A stretch of DNA of 8,176 nt from Candidatus Altarchaeales archaeon A3. GTDB taxonomy: Archaea; Altiarchaeota; Altiarchaeia; Altiarchaeales; Altiarchaeaceae. How positions within the stretch are numbered: the stretch's first letter is position 1; the number at the start of each line of letters is the position of its first letter. Of the stretch, positions 5,868-8,176 are shown in pieces. The stretch is taken from NCBI GenBank assembly GCA_002083985.1, contig MTER01000162.1, positions 1-8,176 on the forward strand, in the 5' to 3' direction. Position numbers and translations under genes: made by a program. The notes below the pieces were generated by a model. The model saw only the letters and a program-made list of their open reading frames with translations. It did not search any database and was not told the DNA's origin.

Positions 5868-6035
5868 TTTATTTTTATCAAAAGATATTCCATAACAATG
5901 TGGCTCTAAACTTACATAAGCGTCCTTTGTTCTGTAAATGTATTTGATTTTCGCATAACTTTTATTTTCATAAATTTTTATATTAAAGCCAACTTCCTGA
6001 ACATCTATACTTTCATTAATCCATGAAACATTCAT

Positions 6036-6106
6036 AGGACTTACGCAGTTCACATTGTAAAAAAACTTAAAAACCAAAAATTTGTATTGCTTTTGCGTAA
6101 GTCCTG
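6036..6106. mobile_element. 71-bp miniature element with AGGACTTACGCA ends
   Basis: Perfect 12-bp terminal inverted repeats AGGACTTACGCA (6036-6047) and TGCGTAAGTCCT (6094-6105), with flanking ATTCAT at 6030-6035 and 6107-6112. Copy 1 has the uninterrupted target, coding YEMNVSW. One extra G at 6106 is unpaired, so the duplication may be 6 bp or an imperfect 7. It is too small to code for anything. The transposase family is not assigned. Confidence 0.7.
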
Positions 6107-6187
6107 ATTCATTTCATAACTGATTGTTTTGTTGCTTTGTTTTATTTCTGAAATTTTGGTTATTTTTTCAGAATTGTTGTAGTAAAA

Positions 6188-6363
6188 TTTTCTTAATAAC
6201 TAGAACGATAGTGATGTTATTTCAATGCAAAATTGAAATCTCCGAACAAAGTGAGATGATTTCAAAAATGAAAATTTTTGAAAATTTCCAAGCAACATCG
6301 AGGTGATCCAACTTACATTGTTTTATTGAGAAGGTTTCTTTATTCTTTAACCCGTCAGTCCTT
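6188..6363. other. Gene-free stretch between surface-gene copy 2 and vapC
   Basis: Similarity to the surface gene stops near 6190. The rest is AT-rich, holds the hairpin repeats at 6219-6306 and no supported ORF, and ends at the vapC stop. Confidence 0.5.
6219..6306 (+). repeat. Two tandem hairpin-plus-CGAACAAAGTGAG units, instances b and c
   Basis: Stem ATTTCAAT/ATTGAAAT (6219-6226, 6232-6239) is followed by CTCCGAACAAAGTGAGATGA (6240-6259). Then comes stem TTTCAAAAAT/ATTTTTGAAA (6260-6269, 6274-6283), followed by TTCCAAGCAACATCGAGGTGA (6286-6306). The same hairpin-then-motif order is found at 5110-5159, so this is a repeated module. Confidence 0.5.
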
Positions 6364-6795
6364 TTATAATTTATCCATAGAGAGTTCTTCTTTGGGAGTT
6401 ATAACATTCAAAATTTTATTACCTCTGTCTTTTTGTTCTTTATCTAAGGTAATGAGTGTAACCTTGTGTGTTAATGCGACCGCAATATACAATGAGTCAG
6501 CACCTCTTGTTCTATACTTTGCTGCAATTTCTGCTGCGAACATTGCCAAATTTTCATCAATGTGGATTAGTTTGATGTCAGGGATCTTTACAAATGCCTT
6601 AACGAGAGATATTGCCAAATTTTCATCATCTTTTTTCCTCGCAATTGCCGCAGAAATTTCAGGTAAAATTATTTGCGGAACAACAATTTTTATATTTTTC
6701 CTTTGTATTTTTTCAAGCAACTTCCTGCTGTATTCATAACCTTCTTCATCTACCATAAAAGCATTTACAACAACACTCGCATCCATGCAATACAT
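6364..6795 (-). CDS. vapC: VapC-like PIN-domain ribonuclease toxin
   Basis: 143 residues, the usual VapC length. It has the four acidic PIN residues in the right contexts: D5 in CMDASVVVNAF, E46 in LPEISAAIARK, D100 in TRGADSLYIAVAL and D118 in LITLDKEQ. These bind metal in a nuclease that cleaves tRNA or other RNA in characterised members. The start ATG is one base after the stop of the 86-aa gene, so it is the last gene of a tight three-gene operon with the TIR gene. No frameshift or missing catalytic residue is seen, so it should be active. The specific RNA target cannot be told from sequence. Confidence 0.85.
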   Translation of the reverse strand: MYCMDASVVVNAFMVDEEGYEYSRKLLEKIQRKNIKIVVPQIILPEISAAIARKKDDENLAISLVKAFVKIPDIKLIHIDENLAMFAAEIAAKYRTRGADSLYIAVALTHKVTLITLDKEQKDRGNKILNVITPKEELSMDKL

Positions 6796-6796
6796 T

Positions 6797-7057
6797 TTAT
6801 CTTCTCATTTCAGAGACAATCTCCCAGCCAGGCGTTTTAATTTTACTTTTTTTCTTACTTATCTTTTCACCTATCCGGAAGAAGTTCTTCCATGGATCAA
6901 TAGCTTCACGCCGATATAAATGGATTGACGGATATACCTCCTTGAAAATTCCATCCATCCATCCTTCTACCATTTTTCTTGTCTCTCTTATTTTCTCTTT
7001 ATTTTCCAATATAAACTGCCAGTCTATATTTATAGCTGCATATTGCACAGTATTCAT
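6797..7057 (-). CDS. 86-aa protein between TIR and VapC, probable antitoxin
   Basis: It starts at an ATG overlapping the TIR stop as ATGA (7057-7054) and stops one base before vapC. The sequence does not show an AbrB, RHH or Phd-type DNA-binding motif, as most VapB proteins would. It has a helical first half (INIDWQFILENKEKIRETRK, then MVEGWMDGIF), a middle VYPSIHLYRR and a basic tail with KISKKKSKIKTPGWEI. Its place directly before a PIN toxin makes it the obvious candidate antitoxin. It could instead be a linker or sensor joining the TIR and PIN proteins. No family recognised; role inferred from position. Confidence 0.6.
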   Translation of the reverse strand: MNTVQYAAINIDWQFILENKEKIRETRKMVEGWMDGIFKEVYPSIHLYRREAIDPWKNFFRIGEKISKKKSKIKTPGWEIVSEMRR

Positions 7058-7509
7058 TTTTTGCCTGCTGATTCAATAATCATAATAAAAAGAATTGTTG
7101 ATATTATCAAAGATAATATTTCTTTTTCAATTTTTAAATTTTCTAAAATTTGTGTACTTTTTTCTATGGACTTTAAAGGGTTTGTTCTATCAAAAAGTAT
7201 GTATTCTATATCTTCCAGCATGTCTGTGTTAACACCATTCTCCACGATAGGAATTATTTTCTTCCCTGCACTTTTAGCATAACTCATTTCCTGATTCACA
7301 CTTATTGATTTACTCCCTTGCTTTGTTAGTAAGACCATAACCACATCCGAATCGTCTATGGTTTTCCTGATTTTTTCTGATAGTGATTTTCCTGATCGCA
7401 TATTTTTTACAGATATATCTGTTTTTAGACCTAAAAATAAGTTAAGATTGCTCTTTAGTGCCTCAACAATCTTTTTATCTTTTGTATTGTAAGTTATAAA
7501 TATATTCAT
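7054..7509 (-). CDS. TIR-domain protein with C-terminal transmembrane helix
   Basis: 151 residues. MNIFITYNTKDKKIVEALKS is the start of a TIR fold (betaA 'iFiSY...D'), followed by MRSGKSLSEKIRKTIDDSD, VVMVLLTKQGSKS and ISVNQEMSYAKSAGKKIIPI. Glu74 with Ser68 forms the S-x5-E pattern seen in TIR NADases, so NAD+ cleavage is plausible. After the domain a short helix leads to EILSLIISTILFIMII (130-145), a single membrane span with a short tail ESAGKK. Bacterial and archaeal TIR proteins act in defence by depleting NAD+ or making signal nucleotides. Here the membrane anchor and the operon with a putative antitoxin and a PIN nuclease are unusual. It is the first gene of the operon. The start is the only ATG after a TATA-like box, with no Shine-Dalgarno site. 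Confidence 0.85.
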   Translation of the reverse strand: MNIFITYNTKDKKIVEALKSNLNLFLGLKTDISVKNMRSGKSLSEKIRKTIDDSDVVMVLLTKQGSKSISVNQEMSYAKSAGKKIIPIVENGVNTDMLEDIEYILFDRTNPLKSIEKSTQILENLKIEKEILSLIISTILFIMIIESAGKK

Positions 7510-7536
7510 TTTTGTAAGATGTATAAAATTGATAAT

Positions 7537-7544
7537 GTATAATT
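7537..7544 (-). promoter_or_regulatory. Possible TATA box of the TIR-86aa-vapC operon
   Basis: AATTATAC on the minus strand, centred about 31 bp upstream of the TIR ATG, which would give a leader of only a few bases. A second candidate, TTTTATAC (7521-7528), is too close to the start. It lies in the 45-bp gap after the rhuM remnant. Composition is AT-rich, so this is weak. Confidence 0.25.
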
Positions 7545-7554
7545 AAATATGGGG

Positions 7555-8074
7555 CTATAATAAAACTTTAAACTTTCTTTCTCTATTCCTAATGTCACAT
7601 ATTCCTGCAATTAATCTATCGTAATAGTCTTCGCCAAGAAAAGTGCTATTTTAGGACACTTACAATCTAAAACACAGCCACGGACAGCATACTGCCTAAG
7701 CATATGAGTGGTCATTTGCGAAACGCCGTAGCACGCTCCGAATTAACCCGATACCATATAGCAATAATATCCTCGAGGTTATAATGCATAGTATCATAGC
7801 TTTTACCGCCATTGGCAGTTATTCGGAAATTCCTAATAACTGAATCTTCTCTTATTTCCTTATATTCAAAAAGTGTTTTCAGGTGCTCGTTTATCGTTGG
7901 GATACTTACTTCAAAAAGCATGGCAATCAGTTTCTGTGTGAGCCAGACATTTTCATCTTCAAAACGCACCTCAATACCATCCTGACGGGCATCTGCCGTA
8001 AACATCAAAAACTCCGCCGTGCTATTGCGAATGACTAGGGATTTTGATTTTTGACTGTGTTCTGATTTTTTCAT
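7555..8074 (-). pseudogene. RhuM-family protein remnant with two frameshifts and a lost C-terminus
   Basis: From the ATG at 8074 the first frame contains VRFEDENVWLTQKLIAMLFE, then VSIPTINEHLKTLFEYKEIR, and MHYNLEDIIAIWYRVNSERA ending TAFRK, the conserved core of RhuM proteins, which then should read 'FR.WAt..L..y'. Instead TGA follows (7712-7714). One frame away the sequence continues THMLRQYAVRGCVLDCK, and after a second slip near 7645-7652 it continues TFLGEDYYDRLIAGICDIRN, RERKFKVLL, TAG (7555-7557). Each slip fits loss of one base. Family members usually continue well beyond RKF, so the 3' end is also truncated. RhuM is named for a virulence-associated protein, and its members often travel with mobile and defence genes; their biochemical role is unclear. 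The in-frame ATG at 8095 lies inside the preceding gene's end and is less likely. Confidence 0.75.
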
Positions 8075-8084
8075 TTTTTGTTTT

Positions 8085-8176
8085 TTACTCCACATATATT
8101 CTCAATGGTTCTTTAAAATCAGACATATAAAACCGGACAAGATTGTAGGTAAAATAATGTTCTATTCTGCTGAAAT
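8085..8176 (-). CDS. Surface-like protein of unknown family, copy 3, 3' end (continues past window)
   Basis: Open from the right edge to TAA at 8085-8087; the last residues read FSRIEHYFTYNLVRFYMSDF, KEPLRIYVE. Over the 84 bases 8093-8176 it differs from copy 1 (2054-2137) at two positions, and it is more distant from copy 2. Such closeness implies a recent duplication or gene conversion between copies 1 and 3. The rhuM remnant starts 11 bp after the stop. Whether copy 3 is complete cannot be seen. Confidence 0.6.
   Translation of the reverse strand, partial: FSRIEHYFTYNLVRFYMSDFKEPLRIYVE

Larger units (their letters stand above)
5336..6187 (-). pseudogene. Surface-like protein of unknown family, copy 2, with three miniature elements inserted
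   Basis: Fragments of this gene align with copy 1 in order: FYYNNSEKIT, YEMNVSWINESIDVQEVGFN, TKDAYVSLEPHCYGISFDKN, KFKYIKILRDSEITGN, IKRSLIENEKKGYLNFAGCE, QGKCDKITADQWFID, and the end LVRFYMDDFKEPLKIYVE with TAA at 5336-5338. Between the fragments lie insertions at 6036-6106, 5724-5867 and 5577-5667, each bounded by a short direct repeat. Removing 77, 152 and 95 nt (element plus one duplicate each) from the 852 nt leaves 528 nt, an uninterrupted frame of 175 codons plus stop. The gene is also cut at its 5' side: upstream of about 6190 similarity ends and a TAG intervenes. Apparent ORFs inside it, such as the one at 5763-6077, are chimeras of gene and insert. Inactive; function unknown. Confidence 0.8.

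Noticed and set aside
5763..6077. A 104-aa ORF read as one gene
   Set aside because: It is a chimera: it begins in the 71-bp element, crosses part of surface-gene copy 2 and ends inside the 144-bp MITE.
6278..6739. Plus-strand 153-aa ORF
   Set aside because: It is antisense to vapC, whose four catalytic acidic residues are all present on the minus strand.
8075..8095. Longer RhuM start at the ATG at 8095
   Set aside because: It lies inside the stop region of surface-gene copy 3; the ATG at 8074 follows that stop by 11 bp and precedes all conserved residues.

Overview
The window looks archaeal. It is strongly AT-rich, its genes lack Shine-Dalgarno sites, and TATA-like boxes sit about 25-30 bp upstream of start codons, as expected for leaderless transcripts. 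It is dense in toxin-antitoxin (TA) families common in archaea: HEPN/MNT, PIN/VapC, AbiEii and AlbA-type ATP-binding proteins. The lineage cannot be named from the sequence. All identifiable genes except the left-edge fragment read on the minus strand. This is an accessory region, largely a graveyard of TA and defence modules mixed with insertion sequence remnants.

Layout, left to right. 1-397 (+): C-terminal end of an AbiEii-type nucleotidyltransferase toxin. 398-1138: no intact large gene, but a 50-aa two-helix membrane ORF, a small gene apparently split by a 142-bp MITE-like element, and short inverted repeats. 1139-2014 (-): type VII TA pair, with an intact mntA antitoxin and a hepT toxin broken by one in-frame TAA. 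2046-3198 (-): copy 1 of an unknown surface-like protein gene, interrupted by an 80-bp element with a 10-bp target duplication. 3199-3412: mostly AT-rich, with a scrap of a second ATP-binding protein. 3413-4911 (-): AlbA_2/HATPase_c_4/winged-helix regulator, split by a -1 frameshift and ending in an 11-bp tandem repeat. 4981-5219: a 239-bp element with three collinear inverted-repeat blocks. 5336-6187 (-): copy 2 of the surface-like gene, carrying three miniature elements; removing them with their target duplications restores one 175-codon frame exactly. 6188-6363: hairpin repeats. 6364-7509 (-): compact intact operon of TIR protein, 86-aa protein and VapC-like PIN nuclease. 7555-8074 (-): rhuM-like pseudogene with two frameshifts. 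8085-8176 (-): 3' end of copy 3 of the surface-like gene, cut by the window edge.

How it fits together. The same 3' end of the surface-like gene occurs three times, and immediately downstream of each copy (in the minus-strand sense) is a different cargo: mntA-hepT after copy 1, the AlbA/ATPase gene (beyond a repeat element) after copy 2, and rhuM plus the TIR operon after copy 3. This suggests that duplication of, or recombination at, the surface gene's end has assembled the array. The apparently functional products are MntA, the TIR/86-aa/PIN set and perhaps the two pieces of the ATP-binding regulator. The TIR-86aa-PIN operon, with a membrane-anchored putative NADase, is the best candidate for an undescribed system. 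The paralogue comparison is the strongest evidence for several distinct non-autonomous mobile elements.
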